The position numbers and the translations under genes were made by a program. This document shows positions 35,410 to 50,309 of a stretch of 64,000 bases of DNA, in pieces. Under the pieces are notes generated by a model. It made no database searches. It was not told where the DNA came from and saw nothing but the letters and a program-made list of their open reading frames with translations. The stretch is from Apostichopus japonicus (lineage: Eukaryota > Echinodermata > Holothuroidea > Aspidochirotida > Stichopodidae): NCBI RefSeq assembly GCF_037975245.1, contig NC_092578.1, positions 5,683,001 to 5,747,000 of the forward strand, given 5' to 3'. Position 1 is the stretch's first letter; the number at the start of each line of letters is the position of its first letter.

Positions 35410-35655
35410 CACATAGGCGTAGGAAGCTTTTCAGAAGTGGGGATGGACGAAACTTATTTATTGATCAGAGTCCGTGGGGAGGTGCTCTAAATGCAAAATG
35501 GTGCAATGGTTGTCACTATTACAGGCGGAAGACCTATATATATTCTAGCATGTCATCCAAATCGGTAAGGGGGCGAAAGGGAGGCTCCCCCGCCATCGAG
35601 AGTAGAGGGGCGGTCGCCCCTCTGCCCCCCCCCTTCCGTACGCCTAAGGCTATGG
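35410..35655. mobile_element. MITE with ATAGGCGTAGGAAG ends (unit B copy)
   Basis: Begins CATAGGCGTAGGAAGC and ends CTTCCGTACGCCTA, with C runs near the right end. The same insertion is at 46161-46391 in unit C, so it predates the B/C duplication. Unit A lacks it. No clear target duplication remains. Confidence 0.65.
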
Positions 35656-36410
35656 AACATTACTGCTCAATCGCCGCATATATGCATTGCTGTGATAAAG
35701 GTTTTAAAGCCTGTTCTTGTTTTTGTTTATTTATTTTTGTTTGCACATAATATGTTCACAATACAAAAAATAACAGGGATCAGAGGCGGATCCAAGGGGG
35801 AGGGGTGGGGTGGTTAACCCCCATGATTTTCGTTCTTTTGTGGTTAATGTTTCTTCATTTTTTAGACCCCCTCCCCCATGACAGCCATTCACTGTCGGGC
35901 GGAAATCTCAAACCCCCACCCCTTGGAGAAATCCTGCATCGATCCCCCCTGAAGATGACATAATAGAAGTAACAAATTGAAAAGAACAAAAAGAGTAACA
36001 GGAGCTATAAACCCATTAGGCTGACAAAATGTCGCCCATTTCCAATGGGCCCTAGAGAAAACAAATTGCAATAAATAAAACACTGATCTGTAAAGGAGTA
36101 TCAAAAGGTCAATTGCCCAATCTCTAGTTTTAAATACGTCGAGCATACTTTATCGAAAATTCGGCTTCCTTGTGGCAAACAAATTTGAGAACATGTTACA
36201 ATGTTATATAAAAACGTTAAACGTTGAAATTGAAAGTTGATATAGGTCTTACCTCTGGGTGATGCCCTTTAATTGACACATTACATGATTGGTTTATACA
36301 GTTATATGACTTCATCAAATTGACATATGTAGCTTCAAAAGTTAACATGCATGGTACATCATTTCAGAGAAGCAGATCTAAATCTGAAATATCTACACTT
36401 TATGTACTTT

Positions 36411-39546
<3,136 letters not shown>

Positions 39547-40170
39547 CTCAGATAAGTAGGCTAACCTATATAGCGAAAGAGATAAAACTAACGGTTTTTC
39601 TTTTTTCATTCAGCATATCCATGTACCAATCCAATTCCATTACCCTCATACCAAGTTCCTCTTCCTCTTTTCCCATTATTCAACCCTCTCTTCTCTCGAA
39701 GAAAGTACTTCATATGAGGCCCTTTTCTTCTTTCGAGACAAAAATTAATTATCTTCAACCACTCGATCGTGACTAAAGCCCAACAAGAAGTGCAATTCTG
39801 TGATACGAAAATACCAAATAAATGTTCATACGCGATTAGCTACAATTTGAGACAACACAAATAGCAATGATTAAGTTTACGTATATATTATGCATTGTAA
39901 TTTAATTCCCAGTTATATTTAATTGATTTCCAACTACAACACAGCAATTTTGGCCTCAGATAAGTTACGTTAACAGAAACTGCACATCGTAATAAATAAA
40001 GAAAAACATAAACAATTGAAGCACATGTGACTCGATGATGTTATTTTTAGTGCATTTGAAAGAACATTAAATCTGATATATCTCCCAATATAATACAAGT
40101 TTCCTTAGCTTTTATTTTCTTGGGGGGTGGCCTAACTTGGGGGGGGTGGCCTAACTTGTCAGCTATACAT

Positions 40171-40393
40171 TGATGGGTAGCGTTTAGCTAGTGAGAACTT
40201 CTATCGAGACTTAGAGACCACATTACTTTGATGATTTAGTGTGAAGGTTTAATAGGTATATGGTACCATAAGGAATAACCTCCAAGGTAGCACATGCCTA
40301 TTAAAAGCCCCATTGACGTACACACTAAATAAATAAAGTAATGTGGCCTCCAAGTCTAGATAGAAGTTCTCACTAGCAAAACGCTACCCATCA
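40171..40393. mobile_element. MITE with about 57-bp inverted repeats
   Basis: Starts TGATGGGTAGCGTTTAGCTA and ends with its imperfect complement (CTAGCAAAACGCTACCCATCA region). Both arms include GAGAACTTCTAT and ACCACATTACTTT or its equivalent. 223 bp, no ORF. Present in unit B only. Confidence 0.8.
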
Positions 40394-40489
40394 CTGGATA
40401 CCTGACAAATTGGCCATTCATGGTAACATCGATTTTTCGTATCATGACCGTGTAGAATTTTTTGCTATGAGAGCCTGAAGTTTTCGTCC

Positions 40490-43195
40490 GTTTATTGTAT
40501 GACCTCATTTTACTAGTGTAGTTGTAAAGATGCGGTCGTATCATTGCATTACTTTGTGAATGCTCTACACAATTATATACGGCAGATGCCATCCAGTGCC
40601 CTAACTTCGCTGTCTTACAAGGCGGCCCGCTCCGCCCCTCATTTCGCCCGATTTCACCGACGATCAACTCTTCAAATATGCCAGTACCTGCAATGTGCAT
40701 ATCTCGCAAAATTCCACGTAGTTGTACATTAACCCTGTTCGAACTTCGGAGATTCAAATGCTTATGCGCAAATCCTGAAAATTTGTGAAGAAACGATCTT
40801 ATCTCCGTACCTACAACCCATAGGCCTAGTCAAAACTGGGGTGTAGCTTGGAAGATTATTTTCTTGCATACCATGTTAGCGGTCCTCTTGGTGTTAAACT
40901 TCGTAAGAATGCTAAGCGAGGTTTGTGTATGTTCCATTTACCCATAATCGCTTTCGCAAATCGAAACTCCGAACTGGATTCGTTTTACGAATGAACTTAC
41001 TTGGATGGTTTAGTAAACTAGTTCAGTGAGTGAATTGCCTACGTTCTTCAACTGTGCCCTTCGTGTTGCTCACGAGGAGCAGACTATATCCAACCATAGA
41101 GCAACTGATCCAACATTTACCCTGGATGCTTCGCAGTATTTGCAAACAACCAGCTCGACGAAAATTGTAGTATGTAAATAACGTTTTTAGCAATGTCGAT
41201 TAAATATCTCAAACTTCAAGAACTACTTTTGACGATGTGTGAAATACAGTAGCTTATACACACGCAGTGGCGTCGTGCCCATTGGGGCCCGGGGGCACAG
41301 CCCCCCCCCCCCGCCCCAAATTTTGTCAAAGGTGTCATGAAATTTTCTCATAATTAAAAAAAAAAGTGTTTTCGAAATCGAAAAGTAGACTAAATAGTCA
41401 ATTGCTCTTTGATGGTCGTTGCGGATTTTCCAAACGTCGCTCGTGCCTACCAGCTAATTCGCACCCTGCCAGTCACTTCCTGCTCATGCGAGGGCAGCTT
41501 TTCGGCGTTAAAGTTTGTTGCGGACGAGCATGTCCCAAGCACTCCTGGGTGACCTGAAGGTGCTGGCCACGCACCCCGACCGCGCGGAAGCGTGCAAGCA
41601 GACTGCCATTGACTCATTTTGGAACTTAACTCAGCGACGTGGAATGAGAACAATGTCAGCAACTGAATTTCTTGTAGGGCCTACGAGAAATGGGGCTTCT
41701 GTTGACTGCTTGGTCAATGGTTGTTAATTGTTGATATTCAGTCAATCGAAACAGTTAAACAATTACTGGTTGATAACTAATGAACCAAATGTGCCATCAA
41801 CGCTGCCATCGTTGAACAATATTATAAATACGTAGTCCCAGAGTAAGTGCAACACGTTACCTTTGCCAAAGTCAGTCTATTTCCATGAAAAAATAATGAC
41901 AATTTTTTTAATTGTTTTCTAAGCCTGTAACAAAGTTCGGAAAGTTACGATAAATGTAGTGAACAGAGATTATGGGACTCCATGTGAACAGTTCGCTAAA
42001 AGGTCCACCAGGATCAATTTTCCTCATGATCTGATAGGTAGTTTCGAAAAAAAGGAATAATAATAATCATTGCAAATACAGTCACAATTAACCTGGAAAA
42101 TAATCACTTCGTTATCGCACGTTTTACCTTAGGTTTCGCTACTTTCGCTTTTTCTGCCCATGTTTTCAAACGGCATAGCTTTTTCTTCACCCAGTCACCA
42201 CTTCTCACGGGCATGGGCGGCGATCATGGATCAGCCAACACAAAAATGTTTCGATTTCTTAAATTGTGGGCGCTTCTGGGAGACGAGGAATTGGTAAACT
42301 GAGGAATTAATGGCGATCACTTCCTTCGAGAATATTTCCAAAAATAAAAAAATGCCGGAAATTTTTATCAATTTTAGCGGTGTTGCTTACTGGCATAAGG
42401 CACGGGTAATGCCGTTTCCTGCAATCTGAGGGGTCTGCCAGACGAAAAGTTTTCTTGAACGCTGCGCGCCAACCTGTGGTGGCGCTCCGCTTAGATAGTC
42501 ATCACCTGCTCACGCCCCCCCCCCCAATTTTTTTTTTCGCACGACGCCCCTGTACACACGAACGTTGCACCAACATCATGACTGAAGCACGTGGTCAAAG
42601 GGACCGCGAAAATTTACGCAAGTTTGCAACGAAGAAATTACTGTGGTATGAACGTACATTTTACATTAGCATTTCTCAATGCGGAAGGAACAAACATATA
42701 CTCTTAGATGAAAAGTCCTTTCCAGTATCAGAGATATTGGCTTCCAACAAAATTCGTAGATTGTCTCAACTCATAACATTTTGTGGTAAAAACAATGATT
42801 CCAATATTACGTTAACAATGTCGTTAACAACGTGATTATGTTCGACAAATCAGGTTGTTGCTATAAATCACATTGCTAACAATATCTACATGGTTGTTGC
42901 TACAAATCGGGACGTTGTTAATGATATTCACATGGTTGTTGCTACAAATCAGGACGTTAACGAATTTTCCCTTTTCGCGTTCCATATTGAAGCCATCATA
43001 TTTTGCGTTCATTGAGCACTGAAGATGCAAGAATGTTTGCAGACAATGTGAGGTTTGACATCAACATAAGTTTATTCGTCAAAGTGAGTTTAGACATCAA
43101 CAAACAACAGCAACATGGTAAAATATCAGCAACAACTTTAGTTAATACAACAACAAACTCGGTTGAAACAACAAAATAATTTGCTCTTTTCGGGA
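40490..43195. mobile_element. Inverted-repeat transposon, unit B copy, left end lost
   Basis: From 40490 it matches the interior of the 16313-19034 element (for example TTTACTAGTGTAGTTGTAAA and GAATGCTCTACACAA). It ends at about 43195 with AACAACAAAATAATTTGCTC and a TIR-like TTTTCGGGATCCATA. The left reiterated arm is missing. A hAT-like element is nested at 41265-42552. ORFs inside (for example on minus at 40356-40757) are not conserved. Confidence 0.7.
41265..42552. mobile_element. hAT-like element, 1288 bp, perfect 8-bp duplication, nested
   Basis: Starts CAGTGGCGTCGTGCCCATTG and ends GCACGACGCCCCTG; TACACACG flanks both sides (41257-41264 and 42553-42560). The unoccupied site is visible in unit C near 51815-51825, with one TACACACG. 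It carries the TTTCCTGCAATCTGAGG to GGTGGCGCTCCGCTTAGATA cassette near its right end. No transposase seen, so non-autonomous. Confidence 0.85.
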
Positions 43196-43600
43196 TCCAT
43201 ATGTTTAAGCCAATAGGAATGCACTGTCAAGACCATTGAGACCATAAATATGGATTGAATTCTAGAAGCATAGGTATTAGGTACTGGCCCATATAATATT
43301 ACAATACGATAGGTATGGTAGGATAAGTGTGTTGTTAAGCAATATAAGAATAGGGAGCACTTAACGAAGGCTATTTATAATTTCTACACCCTTTGACATT
43401 TTATTGGAGATATACTGAATGTGATCCTTGAAAGAGGGATGTTTGTCAATATAAAATCCAAGTAACTTAGCATTTGAACCAGATTATGGCAGCTTAAAGC
43501 TATATGTGTGAATATTGATGCCAAATGTAATCATTTTGCATATTAATCCAGATCGCCCAGATCCTTAATTATTCTGTCCTATTCAAAATGTGCAAAGCTC
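43190..43600 (-). mobile_element. LINE reverse-transcriptase fragment (unit B)
   Basis: Minus-strand reading gives NAKLLGFYIDKHPSFKDHIQ and YISNKMSKGV, then a degraded LILPY-type segment. This is the region after the YADD motif in many LINE reverse transcriptases. A diverged copy lies at 52730-53110. Stops and frameshifts are present. Confidence 0.6.
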
Positions 43601-44361
43601 TACTGTAAAGCACATTAAATCTGATATATTTCCCCAATGTGGTAAAACTTTTATCAGCTCTTTTTTTTGGTGGGGGTGGGGGGATCGTCCACAGGTATGT
43701 ATAATATAATCTTATATCTATGTATAACTTTGACAAAGAACGTGTTTCACGGTTACAAAACTAATCAAAGTGGATGATTGTAACATGTACCCTTATGTAG
43801 CAGAGAGAAGTGAAAATATCAGTGAGAGGTCATTTTGTTCTATACAGCCAAACATACACGGAGTACTCCGTATTTATAGTAACTATTAAACGGGACCATA
43901 TAATGCGATATCCACAACAGTACGCTATAGGCTAGGCTAGTGTTATACCTCTTGCATATATAAAACACGGAACTTTACATACTGTATAACCTTTGTAATA
44001 CACATACACGTAAATTCCTATAGTATTGACAAAAATCCTATTGAAAGATCAACAGGTCAGACCTGTGTATGTGTGTCGTAAAACCACGTATATATCGTAG
44101 TGCCTGTTTCAACAGCGTGGCGAACATGGTGTTATATAGTGCACGCATTTATTATTCCTATTCGTTGCAATTGGCGTATTACCACACTATATAAGACTGT
44201 GTTCAGAAATGTATACAGGTTCAATGACTATAAACGAAATATTCCTCACAGCTGGAAACGTCTATAATATTGATATAATGTTATTAAACTTGAAAAGAAA
44301 CTCAAAATATCCAATGTGCATGATCAGCGAATAATTAATCGTATATAGGTATTGAACTAAC

Positions 44362-44473
44362 CTGAATCAGTTTTCGGGAAATTAATACCTTTATGAAGAT
44401 ATTTAGGAACACTCCCTGTTACGTGTTCTTGGTTGACACAAAAGTGAAGAGCGCCAATCATGTCCACCTGCAT
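44362..44473 (-). CDS. Conserved exon-like ORF, unit B
   Basis: Same 37-codon frame as in unit A, starting MQV, with ALHFCVNQEHV and KGINFPKTDSG, ending at a GTTAGT donor. Substitutions relative to A are few and none breaks the frame. Function unknown. In this unit an AG four bases inside the usual acceptor would let it join the sulfotransferase exon in frame. Confidence 0.4.
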
Positions 44474-45454
44474 ATTGTTGTGATTGTTCGTATGCTTTGG
44501 TAGACATATATGTGGTGGTGCACTAGGCTATTGAGAGCAAAGCTGGATATTATAGAGATATACAGATACAGCTCTCATCAGAAACATTTCGTTAAAATCT
44601 GCAATGTTTATCCGTCGTTTCCAGTAAAGAGAACAAAATCCTCATTTCCAAAAAAAGTTTGTTTCATGCGTCATTTTGTGTAAATGATGTCTTGTTTCAT
44701 AAACTTTCGTCAGTGGTGTAAATCTTTTTTTTGTTCAAGATTTTCTTGACTTGCATGATGTCACAGGGTCACGTAGGTAGGGTCACGAAGTAATGTAGAG
44801 ATTTGTCTAATTTGACCTTTTGACCACAATTATTCACATGTGTTCACTGGGTTTGTACACGGTTTCTTTAATCTTTGCAACATGTTGCAGTCATAGTTTC
44901 ATCAGTTATTCAGTTCGAAAAGGCTATATGAATACATTTATCCATATATATAGTAGCATTACTTTTAGATCGCTACCGAGCCAAGAAAAGTTGGTTCGGC
45001 CACGATATTTGAGAGAAGAAAAATCTCATATAGGCCTTTCGTCATGTAATAGCATGGAACATATTGAATTTACTCTGTAAGCTCCTTTATGCAACTGCTA
45101 TGAAAATAGTCCACAAATACTTAATCCATGCGACGTGCTTAACTCAAGGTTCTCTTTCTCGAATATAAAGAACAAGTTTAAAACTTTGTATGAAAGAAAT
45201 TTAACCCTTCTAGGACAACAGTGGCGTGTGCAAAGCGGAGACTTAGTGGTGGGGTATGACCACCACCTCCGATCGTCAGTTGGGGGGGGGGGGGATATGG
45301 TTCGGTTTTTGGATTTTGCATTCAACCTCACACAAGGTATTTATTAGTATATCTTCCTTATCACAAAATGTATTTATTAATATATCTTTCATCTAGGGCT
45401 ACTTATTTAAACCTATAATGTATTGTCTAAAATTCTAAATATACATGTATAACT

Positions 45455-45722
45455 GAAAACATAAACTAGTCAGTAACGCTACGGAGTAGTGAATAACTAT
45501 TCAGTACACTAGTCAGTCATTACCGACTAACTTAAGTGTGCTAGAGCAGTCACGGCAATTAGTCAGTCAAGACCGACTGGGGAATAATTACGACCGACTA
45601 GTTTTTGGGTACTGACTAACGCCAATAACCTCGACCGACTAGCAAGTCTGGACTGACTAACTTGACCGACTAGCATTTTACACTGACTAAGTAACCGACT
45701 AAGTTAACCGACTAACAACCTT
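45455..45722. repeat. Array of ACCGACTA / ACTAGTCAG modules
   Basis: Inserted relative to unit A, where ATATACATGTAT runs on directly to CCCCAGGACTCGGG. Contains at least eight ACCGACTA-type motifs alternating with ACTGACTA and CTAGTCAG. Orientation is largely opposite to the array at 32325-32740. Confidence 0.7.
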
Positions 45723-46160
45723 TAATAGGTTGCCCACGCCGCGAAGATATATATACCGTCTATGTAAAGGCCTTTATAGTTGCATGCAGCACCCATGTAT
45801 TTCAGCCCCAGGACTCGGGATTTGTTTGTCACTGCACAGTCAGTCCGCAGCTAGCTACGCGGAAAGTGCTTCCTTCTCTTACACGAATTGCATGACGTTT
45901 CGTGACGTCATCGGGTTTCGTATACTGATAGGGTAAAAATAACGATGTTTGGAAGGTTTTTTTTGCTCAATGCTTGGAGGTTAATAATTAATAAAAGTAG
46001 AATTTTTTTCGAGAAGACACTAAATATTCTTTTCAGTGTGCTGTTGGAAGAGAAAAAAATATAGTTTGGACTATCACTTTTAAAGGTTTAGGGCACGGGG
46101 ACAACATCTCAATAAAAGAAAACATCCAACCCTTTCGTTTTTTCCTAAACTGTTGAATAC

Positions 46161-46391
46161 ATAGGCGTAGGAAGCTTTTCAGAAGTGGGGATGGACGAAA
46201 CTTATTTATTGATCAGTGGGGGAGGTGCTCTAAATGCTAAATGGTGCAATGGTTGTCAATATTACAGGCGGAAGTCCTATATATATTCTAGCATGCCAAC
46301 CGAATCGGTAAGGGGGGCGAAAGGGAGGCTCCCCCACCATTTAGAGTAGAGGGGCGGTCGCCCCTCTGCCCCTCCCCCTTCCGTACGCCTA
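46161..46391. mobile_element. MITE with ATAGGCGTAGGAAG ends (unit C copy)
   Basis: Orthologous by position to 35410-35655 in unit B, with the same ends and a few indels. A second shared insertion with CAGAGGCGGATCCAAGGGGG follows at about 46524-46692 (35783-35946 in B). Confidence 0.65.
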
Positions 46392-47153
46392 AGGCTATGG
46401 AACATTACTGCTCAATCGCCGCATATATGCATTGCTGTGATAAAGGTTTTGAAGCCTGCTCTTGTTTTTGTTTTATTTATTTTTGTTTGCACATAATATG
46501 TTCACAACACAAAAATAACAGGGATCAGAGGCGGATCCAAGGGGGAGGGGTGGGGTGGTTAACCCCCATGATTTTCGTTCTTTTGTGGTTAATGTTTCTT
46601 CATTTTTTAGACCCCCTCCCCCATGACAGCCATTCACTGTCGGGCGGAAATCTCAAACCCCCACCCCTTGGAGAAATCCTGCATCGATCCCCCTGAAGAT
46701 GACATAATAGACGTAACAAATTGAAAAGAACAAAGAGAGTAACAGGAGCTATAAACCCATTAGGCTGACAAAATGTCGCCCATTTCCAATGGGCCCTAGA
46801 GAAAACAAATTGCAATAAATAAAACATTGATCTGTAAAGGAGTATCAAAAGGTCAATTGACCCAATCTCTAGTTTTAAATACGTCGAGCATACTCCATCG
46901 AAAATTCGGCTTCCTTGTGGCAAACAAATTCGAGAACATGTTAGAATGTTAGATAAAAACGTCAAACGTTGAAATTGAAAGTTGATATAGGTCTTACCTC
47001 TGGGTGATGCCCTTTAATTGACACATTATGATTGGTTTATACAGTTATATGACTTCATCAAATTGACATATGTAGCTTCACAAGTTTACATGCATGGTAC
47101 ATCATTTCAGAGAAGCAGATCTAAATCTGAAATATCTACACTTTATGTGGTTT

Positions 47154-48648
47154 TTACAGCAGGTGTTTTGACATTTCTACATATCCTGGCATGTAATGGT
47201 CAACCATATCTAATATATCTGGATGTAATTCGTCTCGCTTTGGAATCGGTTTTTCAACGGAATGAAATTTTCCGCTTGAAAACGCTTTCTTGAAAACTTG
47301 ATCTTGAGTCATCTTGTCATATAGGATATGTTCGAAGCCAGAAGTCCACTTGAAGACGATATCATCCGAAGCATCCCATGAAAGGTAAGAATCCTTCCAC
47401 GGGATCCCGATTTCGGCAAAGAGCTTCGGAAGGATCTTCTCAGGAGCTTTCAGGTATTGATCGCTATCTATCACCGGAGCTTTAGGATCAACGTTTTCAC
47501 GTACGTGTTTCCACAACTCGAACATTTCATCTGCCTCTGTTTTCATGAGTAAATCATCGGCGACTTCATAAGGAGCGTCAGCAGGTTTCCCTAGCACCTG
47601 TAACACGTGAGCCCGATTGGAAGTCAGATATCGATGAGGATGGCGGATGACAAAGACGTGTTTGATCGGAACCTAATGATAAATGAGATAATAATATAAC
47701 ATATGTGGTCTCTATAACTATCTTTCTAAAGAAAAGTTACACGTTTCATATACTAACAGCATGTCTATAGTTCTACTATATCTTACCTCACTGGAACACG
47801 TAGTCATCTAATTTATTCCTCTTTAACGAAAAGGAAACATTAAGGACCTCTGCAATAACAATAAAAGTTTGATAGCTTCAACCAAATGTTAGGATGAATT
47901 GAACAGTAAGGAATCAATACTAATGACTTGGAAGCATTGATCTTCAACCAGTCCACTCAAGGAAAGTACTTTTTGAATAACTTCTGGCAATTATAGCATG
48001 CTACCGTATAATTTGGGGCCTATACTGACTACCTTTAATTATGGCCGGGCGCTCCAGCAACAATCCCAAGTTAACCAGACAAGAGCTCAGGACAAGTCAA
48101 CTTGAACTAAGAGTTCCTAGTCATTGAAAGAACATATACCACTTCTTTAGCATGGGAATTTGAATACAACGTTGCAAGGAGTGCACAGGACAGCACATAG
48201 TAACGTACTTAATGCATATACGGTAAATTCTCCATATCTGTCAGCTATAAGCCTATTTAGTCATCACCTTCTGAAAGAACAAGGACATACCTTCTGTGGC
48301 ATGAATTCATAATGACCATGTATTGTAAAAGCCATATCCTTGACAAAGATAAATTTCGTATTTGGATCTTTGGCCCCTCGCTCCAAACCTGCTTTTGTCG
48401 ATTCATACCTGTTAAGAGAATATAAAAGTAAATTATTTCTGATCAATTACGATACTATAATGTTTACGCATGAAAACTATTCATATAGTGCACAAGCTCT
48501 CCCTGAGTATTTTATCTGGGTGAGATTGTAGACTACTGAAAACCTTTTTAGGCGATATCTACCACTATAGTGTAGAAGCCCCCCCCCCCCTCGTTGCCCC
48601 ACCTGTAGCGAAATATTAATGACTGGTTGGTTGTTAATGACATTGGTC

Positions 48649-48700
<52 letters not shown>

Positions 48701-49206
48701 CGATAAGTCCACGTTTACTACAAAAGAAAATATTAATTAAAGGTTTAGAACATATTTATCGAAAACTTTACTTATTTGTCAATTATGAGTCATATCTTAT
48801 TTCTCTAGTTTTCTCTATTAATATAAACATATATAGAATCAGGGGGAGGATTGTTTCTTTCTTCACATTTTCTTTTTTGATAATTGTTACATTGTCTGCC
48901 ACCAGAATATCCCGGCTTTGGTCTCCGTTATATATGTTATACATATACTTACGTAAAGGTTTCTACAGGACGTAAATTTCCTCTTTTCCCCTCAGGATAC
49001 AACTCATACAATTGCTTGCTAAGCGATATCAACTTTGGCCTTTGGGACAACCAACCGTTTTGAAAGAGATGGCTTATAACGTATGGTTCTTGCCAAACTT
49101 CAACGTTATCCACAAAACTCATAAATTTGGTAAAAACCGTGGAAGCAGAGCGAGGAACCGCCCAAAACATTATCCTTACTGGCTCGTTTGCGTTGATGTC
49201 TGCCAT
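47154..49206 (-). CDS. Sulfotransferase-like protein, copy C (3 exons, 296 aa)
   Basis: Exons: 48953-49206, 48291-48408, 47154-47672, identical in size and phase to copies A and B. P-loop WAVPRSAST is intact; the 3'-phosphate motif reads [16 protein letters not shown], keeping R134 and S142. Differences include RIMFWAVP for [15 protein letters not shown] for HMLRVLG and DAPYEVADD for DAPYDVADD. The shortest gene of the three because its introns carry less repeat. An upstream in-frame extension (MGKEEEELSMGVMELDLYMD) reaches 49329 but crosses the expected acceptor, so the MADINANEP start is preferred. Confidence 0.85.
48583..48705. repeat. C run and TA microsatellite in intron 1 of copy C
   Basis: A C run at 48580-48590 and TA/TAAATA blocks at 48650-48702, at the same place as the longer arrays in units A and B. 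Confidence 0.85.
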
Positions 49207-49659
49207 CTCAGATAAGAAGGCTAACCTATATTGCGAAAGAGAGAAAACTAACGATTTTTCATTCAGCATATCCATGTACAAATCCAATTCCATTACCCCC
49301 ATACTAAGTTCCTCTTCCTCTTTTCCCATTATTCAACACGCTCTTCTCTCGAAGAAAGTACTTCATATGAGGCCCTTTTCTTCTTTCGAGATAAAAATTA
49401 ATTATGTTCAACCACTCGTGACTAAAGCTCAACAAGTAATGCAATTCTGTGGTACGAAAATACAAAATAAATGTTCATACGCGATTAGCTACAATTTGAG
49501 ACAACACAAATAATAATGATTAAGTTTACGTATATATTATGCATTGTACTTTATTTCCCAATTATATTTCATTTCCAACTCCAACACAGCAATTTCCGCC
49601 TGAGATAAGTTACGTTTACAGAAAATGCACATTGAAATAGCCCATTGAAATAGTCGTTA

Positions 49660-49870
49660 TAGCCCCCCCCCCCCAATCAAATTATGCTCCTACGCCTGTG
49701 GTGCCGCCGCCAAATATGATTTGGATAAATAATCTCACACATTATTTTCTATTTATAGCCACAAAAAAACTATGCCACCAAATATTGGGGGGGTATTAGA
49801 TACTATATCCCCCCACCTAAAATATTGGGGGACATGTCCCCCCGCCCCCCCCCCCCCCATGATCGCCGCC
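49660..49870. mobile_element. GC-run-rich element fragments
   Basis: C runs at 49664-49675 and 49840-49858, and TGCTCCTACGCCTGTG, CACCAAATATTGGGGGG and ATGATCGCCGCCCATG. These resemble nested ends of the CATAGGCGTAGGAG and CGCCGCC element groups. Boundaries are unclear. Confidence 0.45.
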
Positions 49871-50309
49871 CATGCTGATAATCGCAGGGTACATTGTTGT
49901 GACAAATAAACTTGTTGTATTTTTTGGTAAATTGAATCATTGTAAAGTTACTCCTTGAATTGTAGATGTCTTGAAGAGAGAAGTAAATGATTGGATATTT
50001 TTAAGTATTTGCACAACTTTGTTTGATATAATTTGTATTCAGGTAGTTCATTGGACCAGGTACAATGAGCACATTCATTATTCAGAATGTGGAAGTGTAC
50101 CTACTTCAGTTCTTTTTCTGATTGCTGTTTTATTTTACAAAAACCTTGCTTATGAATTGGTGAATATTGTATTGGATTGTAAAAGAAATGTTATTATCCT
50201 TAATATGGTTACCTATTATCATGTTCTCAACTTGATTAATGTTTATGGTCCAAATAGTATATAAAAGAGAAAGAAAGAAAGGAAGGAATGGACTAACTGC
50301 ATACTATTT

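Noticed and set aside
40356-40757. 133-codon minus-strand ORF in unit B
   Set aside because: It spans the junction of a MITE and an inverted-repeat element, has no counterpart in unit C or in the 16-19 kb copy, and shows no domain.
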